Positions 17,701 through 27,579 of a stretch of 27,579 nucleotides of DNA are shown piece by piece. Numbering within the stretch: the stretch's first letter is position 1; every line of letters starts with the position of its first letter. A program made the translations under genes and the position numbers. Origin of the DNA: Botryococcus braunii (Eukaryota; Chlorophyta; Trebouxiophyceae); contig KV908472.1 in the NCBI GenBank assembly GCA_002005505.1, positions 216,269 to 243,847 on the forward strand, given 5' to 3'. The notes beneath the pieces are model-generated. The model saw only the letters and a program-made list of their open reading frames with translations, made no database searches and was not told the DNA's origin.

Positions 17701-20700
17701 GCCCGGCGGCACTTTCAGGAGACAGGGCCTCTCCTGCGGGACCTGGGGCTTCTGCGGCAATCTGGGTTTCTGGAAGTCCCTCAGGAGCAGGGCCAGCTGC
17801 TCCCTCAGGTACCCCTTCAGGTGCGGGCGCAATGGCTCCCTCAGGACCAGCAGCAGCCTCAGGAGAAAGGGCCTCCCCGGCGGGACCGGGGGCCTCAGCA
17901 GCAGCTTGGGTCTCCGGAAGTACTTCAGGCGCGGGACCTGCGGCTCCCACAGGGAGCACTCCCTCGGGGCCAGCAGCAGCCTCAGGAGGAAGGGCCTCCC
18001 CGGCGGGACCGGGGGCCTCAGCAGCAACTTGGGTCTCCGGAAGGACTTCAGGCGCGGGACCTGCGGCTCCCACAGGGAGCGCTCCCTCGGGGCCAGCAGC
18101 AGCCTCAGGAGAAAGGGCCTCCCCGGCGGGACCAGGGGCCTCAGCAGCAACTTGGGTCTCCGGAAGGACTTCAGGCGCGGGACCTGCCGCTCCCACAGGA
18201 AGCGCTCCCTCAGGACCGGCGGCAGCTTCAGGCGCAAGGCCCTCCCCTGCGGGACTGGGGGCCTCAGCAGCACTTGCAGTTTCTGGCAAGGTAGCCTCTT
18301 CTCCAGGTGCGGGTGCCAGAGAGAGCTCACTGACGGCTCCCTCGGGACCGGCAGCAGCTTCTGGCGCAAGGGCCTCCCCTGCGGGACCAGGGGCCTCAGC
18401 AGCCGTCTGCGACTCAGGCAGGACCTCCGGTGCGGGACCAGCAGCAGCTCCCTCAGGAATGGCTTCCTCAGGTGCAGGTGCCAAGGCTCCCTCGGGACCA
18501 GCAGCAGCAGGGCCAGGGGCTTCAGCGGCAGCTTCCGTCGCCAGGGCACCCTCAGGGGCGGGTCCCGCGGCTCCCTCAGGAAGTGCTCCCTCGGGACCGG
18601 CAGCGGCAGGGCCAGGGGCTTCAGCAGCAGCTTCCGTCGCCAGGGCACCCTCAGGGGCGGGTCCTGCAGCTCCCTCAGGACCGGCAGCGGCAGGGCCAGG
18701 GGCTTCAGCGGCAGCTTCCGTCGCCACGGCACCCTCAGGGGCGGGTCCCGCGGCTCCCTCAGGAAGTGCTCCCTCGGGACCCGCAGCGGCAGGGCCAGGG
18801 GCTTCAGCAGCAGCTTCAATTGCCAGGGCACCCTCAGGGGCGGGTCCCGCAGCTCCCTCAGGACCGGCAGCGGCAGGGCCTGGGGCTTCAGCGGCAGCTT
18901 CCGTCGCCAGGGCACCCTCAGGGGTGGGTCCCGCGGCTCCCTCAGGAAGTGCTCCCTCAGGACCGGCAGCGGCAGGGCCAGGGGCTTCAGCAGCAGCTTC
19001 AGTCGCCAGGGCACCCTCAGGGGCGGGTCCCGCAGCTCCCTCAGGACCGGCAGCGGCAAGGCCAGGGGCTTCAGCAGCAGCCTGTGTCGCCAGGGCACCC
19101 TCGGGGGCGGGTCCCGCGGCTCCCTCAGGAAGTGCTCCCTCGGGACCGGCAGTGGCAGGGCCAGGGGCTTCAGCGGCAGCTTCCGTCGCCAGGGCACCCT
19201 CTGGGGCGGGTCCCGCGGCTCCCTCAGGAAGTGCTCCCTCGGGACCGGCAGCCGCAGGTCCAGGGGCTCCGGCGGCAGCTTCCATCGCAAGGGCACCTTC
19301 GGGGGCGGGTCCCGCGGCTCCCTCAGGAATTGCTCCCTCAGGACCGGCAGCGGCAGAGCCTGGGGCTTCGGCGGCAGCTTCTGTCGCCAACAGGGCTTGG
19401 GGCGCTGGTGCTGCCGCAGTCTCGGGCAGGGCAGCTCCCTCGGGACCCGCAGCGGCAACTGTAGGAGCGAGGGCCTCCCCTGTAGGACCTGGTGCCTCAG
19501 CAGCAGTCAGGGTCTCCGGGACCTCGGACCCCTCAGCCCCAGCAGCAGGACCTGGAGCTTGGGCTGTGGCAGGGAACCCACGAGAGAGGATCCCCCCTGC
19601 GGGAGCCAGAGCCTCCCCAGCAGGACCCGGCGCTTCTGCGGCAGTTTCTGTCTCAGGTAGGCCCTCAGGTGCGGGACCGGCAGCTCCAGCTGGCAAAGCT
19701 TCAGCGGGACCGGCTGCAGGACCGGGTACCTCAGCGGCAACCTGGGTCTCCTGCAGGCCCTCAAGCGCGGGACCTTCCGCTACGGGTGCCGCAGCTGCTT
19801 CTCCTGGAGCGGGAGCCAGCGACAGGGCAGAGACCGCTCCCTCGGGACCCGCAGCAGCCTCGGGACCGTTTGCCGCTCCCTCGGGCCCGGGCGCTTCTGC
19901 CGCTCCCTCCACTGCGGGCTGCCCTTCTGGAGCCAGGCCCTCAGCTAACAATGGCGACCCCTGCCACAGATGAGCCCCCCATCGATTAGTCCCCCGCCTG
20001 GATTAGTCCCCCCTCGATTAGTCATCCAGGGTGATAAATTGTAGAGGAGAGAAGTCATGCCCTTCCTTAACGAAGATGGATAGGAATACGCCTATCAGAA
20101 GAAAGGGTATGTCCTGTACCCGTATACGAGGAGGGAAGTTGTAATTGTATTTGCTTGAGGAGGGAAGCATGGCCCTCCTTGGAGAGGGGAGACAAGTCAG
20201 ACCCCTACAAGAAGAGAGGGGAAGCCTCATACCCGTATTTGTGGAGGGAAATCATATTTGTAATGGGAGAGCCCAGGCAAGTCATGCCCATGCTTGAAGT
20301 GGAAAGGCGTTGGGAAGGGGAAAGATTGGTTGTGGGCAGGCAGCAGGAGAGAGGGTCGATCCACGGCGGTAGGCGGGAAGGGATGTTGATGTTGGACAGA
20401 TCAAGAGGGATAGCGCATGCCATCGGAAGGAGAAAAAGGGGGGAGGGTGTGAATTTGAAAAAAAAAAGGCGTACAGGGCACGGATTGGAAGAAGGGGGGG
20501 GCGCAATATGGTGGAAGAAAGGAGAAGGCAGCAGGGGGATAATTTTGGAAGAAACAAACAGAAAGGGCATGGATTGGGAGACGATGAGGAGGAAGCGCAC
20601 GGATTGGGAGAAAAGAGCAGGGGGGAGGGGCCATGATTTCGAAGGTAGGAAAGGGGAGAGTGCGAGGAGGGGAAGAGAGTGAGGGTGAAAAGACACGATA

Positions 20701-23546
20701 ATGGTGGAAAGAAGGGGCAAGGACACGATATTGCTAGAAAGGAGAATTGGCAAAGGGTATGACTGTTGGTAGCAAGGAGAAGGGGGAAGGGCATGATATT
20801 GGTAGAAAGGAGAGGGGGGGGGGGGGGAGGGCATGATACTGGTCGAACGGAGAAGGGGGAATGGATGTTGGTAGAAAGGAGAGGGGGGGGGGAGGACATG
20901 ATACTGGTCGAACAGAGAAGGGGGAATGGATGTTGGTAGAAAGGGAGAGGGGGGGGGGGGGAGGACATGATACTGGTCGAACGGAGAAGGGGAATGGATG
21001 TTGGTAGAAAGAAGGAGGGGCGGGGGGAGTTCATGATACTGGTCGAACAAAAAAGGGGGAATGGACATGATTTTGGTAGGAAGGAGAAGGGAGAAAGGGC
21101 ATGATGTTCGTGGAAAGGACCCCCTGGGGGGGGGGGGGGCACAATACTGGTAGAAAAGAGAAGGGGCAATGGACATGATATTTGGAGGAAGGAGGAGGCG
21201 CCAAGGGCATTGCTTGGAGGATGGTAAGGGGGAAATGGCATATTGGTAGCAGACACGCGGGACAGGGATCGGCATCTGAAGATGGTGAGTGTGAAGGGCG
21301 TGAAAATGGAAATATTCGGGGGCCGAGCCCCCACGTGGTACCCGGCGCAGTGGCACACATTGCCAAGGGCGGGGGTACCATTCTCGGCACCTGCACTTGC
21401 TGCCGTCTGTAGATACCTGGGATAAAGCACCCGAGTAAAGCACTATGCAGAATGATAGGCAGGGGGATCACCTCTGCTCCCTCGGGACCAGCGGCCACAG
21501 GGCCAGGGGCTTCAGCGGCAGCTTGGGTCTCAAGGGTACCCACGGGGGCTGGAGCAGCAGCGCCCTCAGGACCGGCAGCTCCCACGGGAGCCTCTGCAGG
21601 AGCCAATTCTGCAGCAGTTTCCTGAAGGGCGGCGGGGGCCTCAGGCTGGGCTCTCTCGGGACCGGGTGCCTCGGCAGTGGCTTGGACCTCTGGCACAACC
21701 TCAGGTCCAGGAGCCTCGGCGGTCCCCTCAGGGAGCGCTGCCCCTTCTGGACCGGCGGCGGCTGCGGGACCTGGTGCCTCTGCCGCAGTTTGGGTCTCCG
21801 GCAGTCCCTCAGGAGCGGGACCGGCAGCACCGGGAGCCTCGGCGGCTTCTGCTGGCCCAGGTGCGAGTGACAGCTCGGAGACGGATCCCTCAGGACCCGC
21901 TGCAGCCGTGGGTGCCAGGATCTCTTCTGCGGGACCAGGGGCTTCCGCTGCTGTTTGGGTCTCTGGCAGGGCTCCCTCAGGGGCTGGAGCTCCAGATGGG
22001 CTTTCCGACGCAGACACTGCTTCAGCCTGGACAGCATATTTGAAAAATCAAATGAAAAATCTGCATTTAAAAAGGTATCTTCAGTGTGGAGTTCTGACAT
22101 CTACTCAGCAGACAGATGGGGGCGCATGTACCAACAGACAGATGGGGGAGCATGTAGAAACAAGCAGATCGGAAGTATGTACAAAGAGAGACATGGCGGA
22201 GCATTTATCAACGGACAGAGGGGGGCCGAATGCACAACTGAACAGATGAGCAACATCAGAGTTGGAAGGGCAGAGAAGCATGCGCAGTAGTCCCCAATGA
22301 TATATTGAGTCCCCACCGTGGGAGCTTGAGCAGCGCCGGCCTCAGGCAGGACAGCTCCCGCGGGACCGACAGCAGGGGCTTCCGCAGCTGCTTCAGTTAC
22401 AGGCAGGGCCTCTGGGACAGGCCCGGCAGCGGCTCCCTCAGACAAAGTAGCTCCCTCGGGACCGGCTGCGGGACCGGCAGCAGGGGCTCCAATAGCAGCC
22501 TCGGTTGCAGGAAGGCCCTCTGGGGCAGGCCCAGCGGCAGCTCCCTCAGGCAAAGCAGCTCCCTCGGGACCAGCCGCGACACCGGCAGCTGGGGCTCCAG
22601 TAGCAGCCTCGGTTGCAGGAAGGCCCTCTGGCGCTGGCCCGGCGGCAGCTCCCTCAGGCAAAGCAGCTCCCTCGGGACCAGCTGCGGGACCAGGGGCTTC
22701 CGCTGCAGCTTGCGTTTGCACCTCAGCCTCCGGTGCGGGCGCAGCTGCGGCTTCCGCGCCTGTGGCAGCGCCCACGGGACCCGCAGCAGGACCAGCGGCT
22801 GGGGCCTCCGACGCAGTGGCAACCTGTGGAAGACCTTCCGGAGCGGAACCCGCGGCTCCCTCAGGCAGAGCAGCGCCCTCGGGACCGGCTGCTGCAGCGG
22901 TGGGGGCACCAGCCGCAGCTTGAATGGCGGAAGCCTCTTCCGGGGCGGGTGCTGCGGCTCCCTCAGGTACTGTGGTGCCCTCAGGGCCCGGTGCCGCAAG
23001 TGCAGGGGCTTCGGCAGAAACTTGGGTTCCTGGTGGGATCTCTGGAGCAGGAGCAGCGGCTCCCTCGGGACCCGCAGCCCCCACGGCAGCAGGGGCTTCA
23101 GCTGCTGCCTGGATCCCTGGAGCCAGCTCTGGCGCAGCAGTGGTGGCTCCCTCAGGACCAGCGGCACCCGCGGGACCAGGGCCTTCTGCAGCTGTTTGCA
23201 GTTCAGGTCCAGTTTCTGCCGGCGCAGGGGCAAGAGAGTACGCTGTGACTGTGGCCGCTGGTCCCTCGGCCCCCAGGGGACCTGCGGTGCCGCCTGGCGC
23301 GAGGCCAGGGGCTTCGCCTGCGAGACCTGCAGCTGCGGGCTTGGCTGGCAGCTGTGATGGGGCGGGAGCCTCAACTCCTTCGGGGAGCCCAAGCCCTGCA
23401 GGACCAGCTGCAGCTACAGCTCCCGCGGGAGCAGGGGCCTCCGCAGCCCCCTCGGTACCAGGAGCCACCTCGGGTACCAGCCCAGCTGCTGCGGCAGGTG
23501 CTTCACCAGCGGCTCCCTGCATGGCCCCATCAGATGTCATGTGCCG

Positions 23547-23599
<53 letters not shown>

Positions 23600-23603
23600 T
23601 GCT

Positions 23604-23645
<42 letters not shown>

Positions 23646-23850
23646 TGTGTGTGGGTGTGGGTGGGTGTGTGTGCATGTGTGTGCGTGTGCATTTTCGTGT
23701 GCGTGTGCGTGTGTGTATATATGCATGTGTGTGTATGTGTGTTTGCAAACCTGCTTGTGTGTATGTGTGTGTGTGTGTGTCTGTGTGTGTGTGTGTGTAT
23801 GTGTGTGTGTGTGTGCGCGCATGCGCGTGTGTGTGTGTGTGCGTGTGTGT

Positions 23851-23923
<73 letters not shown>

Positions 23924-26721
23924 TTTTGGGGCGGGGGGTGGGTGGGTGCTGGGGGAGAGGTGGTGTTTGGGGTGAGGGTGGGTGGGTGGTGGGTGGCTGC
24001 CACAGGGTGAATATAAAACTGGCAGACCGCATAGGCCAGCATGGAGGCATGCGCCAGGGAACCCACCAGGGGACCGGCTGCGGCACCCACAGGAGCCCCT
24101 GCAGCCGCCTCCATTGCAGGCAGTCCCTCCGTGGGCCCTGCGACGCCCTCGGGACCAGGCAGCGGCGCCTCAGCAGCGCTCGCGGGAGCCTCTCCTCCAG
24201 CAACCTGTGCAATGTGTGACAAGTTGGCACATGCAACACCACAATCTTTCACAACACCACGAGTTTCCACGACACCAGAACATCATGCAACGCCAGAACG
24301 ACTCACATCGCCACAAATGCACCCAACCCCAGAACTTCCCCACAACCCCACAACTTTACACAACACCACAATTTCACACAACACATCCCTCGAGATAAAG
24401 CAGTCCAATGGGGGTATCACCTTACAGTCAGCTACCATTCATCGCCCTCCCACCCCCCCCCCCCGTTGGAATGACCACCTACTTTGAAGCAGCCGAGAAT
24501 AAAAGTGTACCAGGTGTTAAGCAAGATTTCAAAATAGCAAGTACGACAGTAATAAGGCTGAAAATATGAGGGTGAAACATGTTTATAACGGGTCAACAAC
24601 ATGTATGTTTTAGAACCCAACGCTTGAAAAACGTGTTCTAGTGCTCCCATAACCTCGCAACATGAGACCTAAAGCTTTCGGACATGCAAATTGTGTTAAA
24701 CAAACGTCGGGTTGACCAATCATGTGTGCGTCGGGGCAAGTTGGGTTTAGGACCAGGACGGGACAGTACCGGAATGGTGGGCCCTTGCGCAGCACCCGGT
24801 CCCTCAGCTGCTGGAGCTCCCACAGTGGCTTCAGTGGCAGGGAGGCCGGAGGGAGCCCCTGCTGGAACTCCTTCCCCTGCCACATCCACCCATGCATCGC
24901 ATAAGCCTGAGGGTTCTAAACACAATGTCTCGAGGGTTGCTCTGTCATTTTGAGGGACACAGGCATGGAACTGTACTCTGTACTGTGATGTACTGCATGT
25001 GTATACTGCTGAGCGTTCTGTATTTGTAGAGGCGAGCTGTAGCTGGCCTCACAGGTGTACAGCACAATGCATCCCAGCCAGACACCAGGGAAGCGGGACA
25101 ATCCTCCACTGGACCATCATGATTGTACTGCAGTGTACTTCATCCCCAGGACAGATGGTTCGGACTCCACTGTACAGTGTACTGCAGTGTACATAGCCTC
25201 GGACAGAGATTTCGGACTCCACTGTACCGTTACAAACGTATGGCAGTGTACCTCACACCCAGGACAGAGGCTTTGGACTCCACTGTACTGTTTTGAATGT
25301 ACTGCAGTGTACCTCTTACCCTGACAGAAGGGCAAGAGGTACACACACTTTTTTTTTCCCCTGACAAAGGGTTGCTGATTCAGAAATTCTCAACTTTGAT
25401 AGAGAACAACGATGACAAGAAGAGAACATCCAGGATTCGAACCGCTGGACCTCAACAGGGGAGGGAACTGTCGTGCCAGCCTTTCAGGAAATCCAGATTT
25501 CAAAAATTAAAAAGCCGAAGCTTAATGGGCATAAAAGTGAGACGTGGCCTTGCTGAGGACTTCAAACATTGAAGACCGGAAGATTAGTTGTTTAACCAAG
25601 TACTTGAATCAAATTGTTAAGCACTTCTAGCAGGCGGGGCATCGAGATGGTAGGCTGTACAACTGTCTGTCTTAAAACCGACTTGGAATTCGAAGGAGTC
25701 AAATCTCCCGTTCGAAAAACCAGACTTGGAAATCGAATGAGCCAAATTCCCCTCCGGACAACCGCAACTCGATTCAGTGTCAAGTCCACACCCCAACCAA
25801 GAGAGTTTTGGCACTGGACGGCTGTACAGCCCTGACCTTGTTGGACTCTCAAGCTAAAGTTCGTGCCCGAAACGCCTACCAGATCAACATCTTGTTGGAG
25901 GTTGCCAATCTGTGGGCGTACACAGACTGGGAGGGGACTTTCATGAAAAAGTTGGTACCCAAACCTCCTACCGGTTTTGAAATCGTTCGAGGTCCAACTA
26001 ATGGGCCTGCACAGGCTGACAAGTTTTGCCATGAGATATCTCACGCCTTTACTTGCTGAGGAAGTTTGTATTTCGAAGCACGCGAGGGTTGGGTCCCAGA
26101 AACAGCAACAGGAAGTTGAACAGGAAGAGGAACACGAACAGGAGGAATCCACAAGAGTGCGAAACTTCTGCCTTGTACAAAACAAAGTCGAGATGCCCTT
26201 AACTTGTGCACGACTTCGACAGGGGACCCCAGAACTGTGTACAATTCAATTGAAGCCCTTGACTTGTGCAAAACTTTAGAAGGTGCCCTGGCACTGCGCA
26301 CAATTCAATTCGATGACCCATACTTGTGCACAAACGCAGTCGTTTCCCCTCACTTTGTTTGTACACAAGCATATTTCACATTTTTTTCTTTAAGGTAGAT
26401 GCCCTTGAGCTTGACATGCTTGTGAAAACCAACAACGTGCGTACCAGCAACTGTGGGGAGGCCACGGGGAACAATGGCTCCCGCGGGACCCGCTGCGACA
26501 GGACCCTCAGCCGGGGCTTCTGCCCCAGTCTGCACACCAGGCTCCGGCTCCCGAAGGGGTACCTCGGGGAGCGCCGGACCCAAGGCCTCCAGTGGTATGA
26601 GTCCACTTGGTGCTTCAGCCCCTGGCAGGGGAGCTCCTGCAGCATTGTCCGTGCCTGGTATCCCCACACGCAAGATTAGGAAACTAAGCAGACATAAGAA
26701 CACAATCAAGCAGGTGGTCAT
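14493..26721 (-). CDS. Giant secreted Ala/Pro/Glu/Gly-repeat protein, 2,208 aa, eight exons
   Basis: The exons in coding order are 26721-26445, 24876-24770, 24204-24067, 23516-22317, 22026-21472, 19960-16385, 15886-15412 and 14791-14493. Every donor is GT, every acceptor is AG, all phases agree, and the sum is 6,627 nt. The start ATG lies in an ACAACAATGACC context. Residues 1-20 or so ([20 protein letters not shown]) form a textbook signal peptide. The rest is a low-complexity polymer of motifs such as [23 protein letters not shown] and [10 protein letters not shown]. It is strongly acidic, with almost no Lys, Cys or aromatic residues. It ends with an Arg-rich tail ([14 protein letters not shown]...RRPVVANI). 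The many Ala-Pro dipeptides could be hydroxyproline glycosylation sites if the organism makes arabinogalactan-like proteins. I recognise no family. A disordered extracellular wall, matrix or scale component is an inference. Confidence 0.7.
14792..15411. other. Intron 7 of the minus-strand gene
   Basis: This non-coding stretch contains G-rich runs near 15308-15340 and related segments at about 15035-15090 and 15255-15300 (ggcaaggggga / ggcaggggaaa followed by cctttccatg or cctttccaat and a tgcagtacag / tgcgctacag core). Together they look like a two-copy degenerate repeat of about 220 bp. No gene is seen. Confidence 0.5.
15412..15886 (-). CDS. Exon 7 of the Ala/Pro/Glu/Gly-repeat protein
   Basis: Acceptor cggtagcag|GGACTG, phase 0. 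The in-frame TAG just upstream (15892-15890) shows the exon cannot extend further. It encodes [19 protein letters not shown], then acidic Ala/Pro/Leu-rich sequence and one complex patch, [20 protein letters not shown]. The donor is GCTGCAG|gtggga, phase 1. Confidence 0.65.
15887..16384. other. Intron 6 of the minus-strand gene
   Basis: About 500 bp of AT-richer sequence without an open frame of note, recognisable repeat or RNA gene. Confidence 0.5.
16385..19960 (-). CDS. Exon 6: main repeat body, 1,192 codons
   Basis: Acceptor tgtggcag|GGGTCG and donor GAG|gtgcgg, both phase 0. The exon is one uninterrupted frame of 3,576 nt. From its 5' end it contains [11 protein letters not shown] and [15 protein letters not shown] motifs. 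An array of 33- and 28-residue units (coordinates about 19460-18513) follows, then three near-identical 41-residue units (about 18240-17870). The rest is looser repeats, ending GAEAPAPE. No stop occurs in this frame, and the recurring motif phase supports it. The opposite strand is also open over most of it, but that reading lacks any start, signal or splice logic. Confidence 0.75.
17870..18240. repeat. 123-bp (41-codon) coding tandem repeat, three near-identical copies
   Basis: The block gcctcccc recurs at 17871, 17994 and 18117. On the minus strand each unit encodes [20 protein letters not shown] followed by [20 protein letters not shown]. The near-identity at the DNA level implies recent duplication or gene conversion. 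Confidence 0.9.
18513..19460. repeat. Alternating 99-bp and 84-bp coding tandem repeat
   Basis: The anchor ccaggggc or a one-base variant occurs at 18513, 18612, 18696, 18795, 18879, 18978, 19062, 19161, 19260 and 19359. The spacings are 99, 84, 99, 84, 99, 84, 99, 99 and 99. The 99-bp unit encodes 33 residues and the 84-bp unit lacks five (one LPEGA-type step). The regular alternation is a 183-bp higher-order unit. Confidence 0.9.
20040..21270. repeat. Purine-rich minisatellite filling intron 5; about 66-bp core array
   Basis: The whole stretch is a degenerate ggtagaaaggagaagggg / gggcatgatattg repeat on the plus strand. The best-kept copies have catgatactggtcgaac at 20832, 20897, 20966 and 21032 (spacing 65, 69, 66, differing mainly in G-run length). 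The minus-strand ORFs of 380-410 codons through it are repeat artefacts. Confidence 0.85.
21472..22026 (-). CDS. Exon 5 of the Ala/Pro/Glu/Gly-repeat protein (185 codons)
   Basis: Acceptor ctgtccag|GCTGAA and donor GAG|gtgatc, both phase 0. It encodes [20 protein letters not shown], the [19 protein letters not shown] motif also found in exon 6, and [20 protein letters not shown]. Reading past the donor runs into the purine-rich repeat of the next intron. Confidence 0.7.
22108..22250. repeat. 26-bp tandem repeat in intron 4 (cagacagatgggggagcatg)
   Basis: Units start near 22109, 22135, 22161 and 22187 with progressive divergence, inside intron 22027-22316. Confidence 0.8.
22317..23516 (-). 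CDS. Exon 4 of the Ala/Pro/Glu/Gly-repeat protein (400 codons)
   Basis: Acceptor catgcag|GGAGCC and donor ACG|gtgggg, both phase 0. The start is diverse ([17 protein letters not shown], then [17 protein letters not shown]). Near the 3' end it becomes regular, with about three 33-residue units of the type [33 protein letters not shown]. Two rare Lys codons or fewer are seen, one in LPAKPAAAG. Confidence 0.7.
23540..23930. repeat. Compound (GT)n / (GTGC)n microsatellite in intron 3
   Basis: Almost 400 bp of GT with GC, GG and AT interruptions, followed by G/T-rich sequence to about 24000. On the transcribed minus strand this is a CA-rich intron of 550 bp. Confidence 0.95.
24067..24204 (-). CDS. 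Exon 3 of the Ala/Pro/Glu/Gly-repeat protein
   Basis: Acceptor attgcacag|GTTGCT, phase 0. Forty-six codons include [20 protein letters not shown] and [19 protein letters not shown]. The donor is CTG|gtgggt. Confidence 0.65.
24205..24769. repeat. Intron 2 with degenerate caacaccac repeat
   Basis: From about 24230 to 24400 the plus strand is a loose repeat of cacaacaccacaa / ccagaac units of 16-20 bp. The rest of the intron is AT-richer and shows nothing recognisable. Confidence 0.55.
24770..24876 (-). CDS. Exon 2 of the Ala/Pro/Glu/Gly-repeat protein
   Basis: Acceptor gtggcag|GG completes the Gly codon left open by exon 1. It encodes [20 protein letters not shown] and GAAQGPTIP. The donor is CCG|gtactg, phase 0. 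Confidence 0.65.
25120..25330. repeat. 54-61-bp tandem repeat with gcagtgtac core, intron 1
   Basis: The core gcagtgtac occurs at 25130, 25184, 25243 and 25304. Each is followed by an aggacaga/ggacagag segment and cggactccactgta or its variant. Core plus flank (gtactgcagtgtac) is almost self-complementary. Confidence 0.85.
25420..25490 (-). other. tRNA-like element with box A and box B motifs, intron 1
   Basis: On the minus strand a box-A-like tggcacgacagtt lies about 40 nt upstream of a perfect box B (GTTCGAATC, plus 25434-25442). The T-stem has mismatches, so this is a pseudo-tRNA or SINE head rather than a functional tRNA. Confidence 0.4.
26145..26340. repeat. 60-bp tandem repeat with acttgtgca core, intron 1
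   Basis: The core acttgtgca recurs at 26202, 26262 and 26322, exactly 60 bp apart. A gtacaattcaatt or gcacaattcaatt block lies between copies. Confidence 0.85.
26445..26721 (-). CDS. Exon 1: signal peptide and start of mature protein
   Basis: ATG at 26721-26719 opens [20 protein letters not shown], which is a short N-region followed by about 15 hydrophobic residues. A likely cleavage region is around residues 20-28 (VGIPGTDNA). The mature part begins less repetitively ([20 protein letters not shown]), then reaches [16 protein letters not shown]. The donor is GCTG|gtacgc at 26444, phase 1. An internal AG at 26656-26655 could act as an acceptor from a further upstream exon, which would remove the signal peptide. 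The excellent signal sequence argues against this. Confidence 0.7.

Positions 26722-27579
<858 letters not shown>

Noticed and set aside
17070..19973. 967-codon open frame on the plus strand (Ser/Gly/Ala/Pro repeats)
   Set aside because: It is antisense to exon 6. It has no signal peptide, no matching exons in the neighbouring blocks and no splice continuity. It is open only because the repeat units are multiples of three and GC-rich.
20205..21443. Minus-strand frames of about 380-410 codons rich in Pro/Ser/Phe
   Set aside because: They lie wholly in the purine-rich minisatellite of an intron. Two frames look equally open, and neither resembles a protein.
22101..24242. 713-codon minus-strand frame taken as one protein
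   Set aside because: Its middle is a His-Thr run from the CA microsatellite, and its ends belong to an intron. Only 23516-22317 is supported as an exon; the exon 24204-24067 is read in another frame.
25592..26185. 197-codon minus-strand frame with a Cys/Ser run
   Set aside because: No recognisable domain. It lies in an intron, and the Cys/Ser run comes from a degenerate aggaagaggaacacgaacagg repeat.

Overview
The window looks like nuclear DNA of a eukaryote, most likely a GC-rich unicellular alga of the green lineage. Three things support this. Coding stretches are split by canonical GT-AG introns whose phases agree. Coding sequence is rich in G/C at third codon positions. Introns and intergenic DNA are full of long GT/CA, GA/TC and G/C-run microsatellites and minisatellites. 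I cannot name the genus, and there are no bacterial operons, rRNA genes or CRISPR arrays. All exon coordinates were worked out by hand from splice consensus, reading phase and protein-family fit; no transcript data were available.

Gene 1 (+ strand, enters from the left edge, ends at 7706) is an ABC transporter. The first visible exon (63-237) encodes the end of a nucleotide-binding domain (Walker B, D-loop, H-loop). The exons from 2212 to 5779 encode a complete UPF0014/FetB-type permease, the family of bacterial FetB and plant ALS3/STAR2. The phase-matched splice 237/2212 would put ATPase and permease in one chain, a FetA-FetB (STAR1-STAR2) fusion. Two further exons (6808-6990, 7548-7706) give a hydrophilic basic-then-acidic tail. 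The eight visible exons total 1,560 nt (519 codons plus stop).

The stretch 7707-14492 is intergenic between two convergent genes. It holds a 26-bp minisatellite, a perfect 32-bp palindrome containing two CACGTG cores, a long GT tract, G-runs, two adjacent hairpins and a 114-bp tandem repeat.

Gene 2 (- strand, ATG at 26721, stop ending at 14493) is the most unusual item. Eight exons join without phase conflict into 6,627 nt, or 2,208 residues. The predicted protein starts with a classic signal peptide. It continues as an enormous Ala/Pro/Glu/Gly repeat polymer with almost no Lys or Cys and ends in a short Arg-rich tail. I do not recognise the family; a secreted, disordered, acidic wall, matrix or coat component is the best guess.

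Right of gene 2 (26722-27579) lies its presumed 5' region, dominated by CA, CG, GA and GGGA simple repeats up to the window edge. Almost every intron of both genes carries its own distinct tandem repeat, and four tRNA-promoter-like (box B) elements suggest decayed SINEs.
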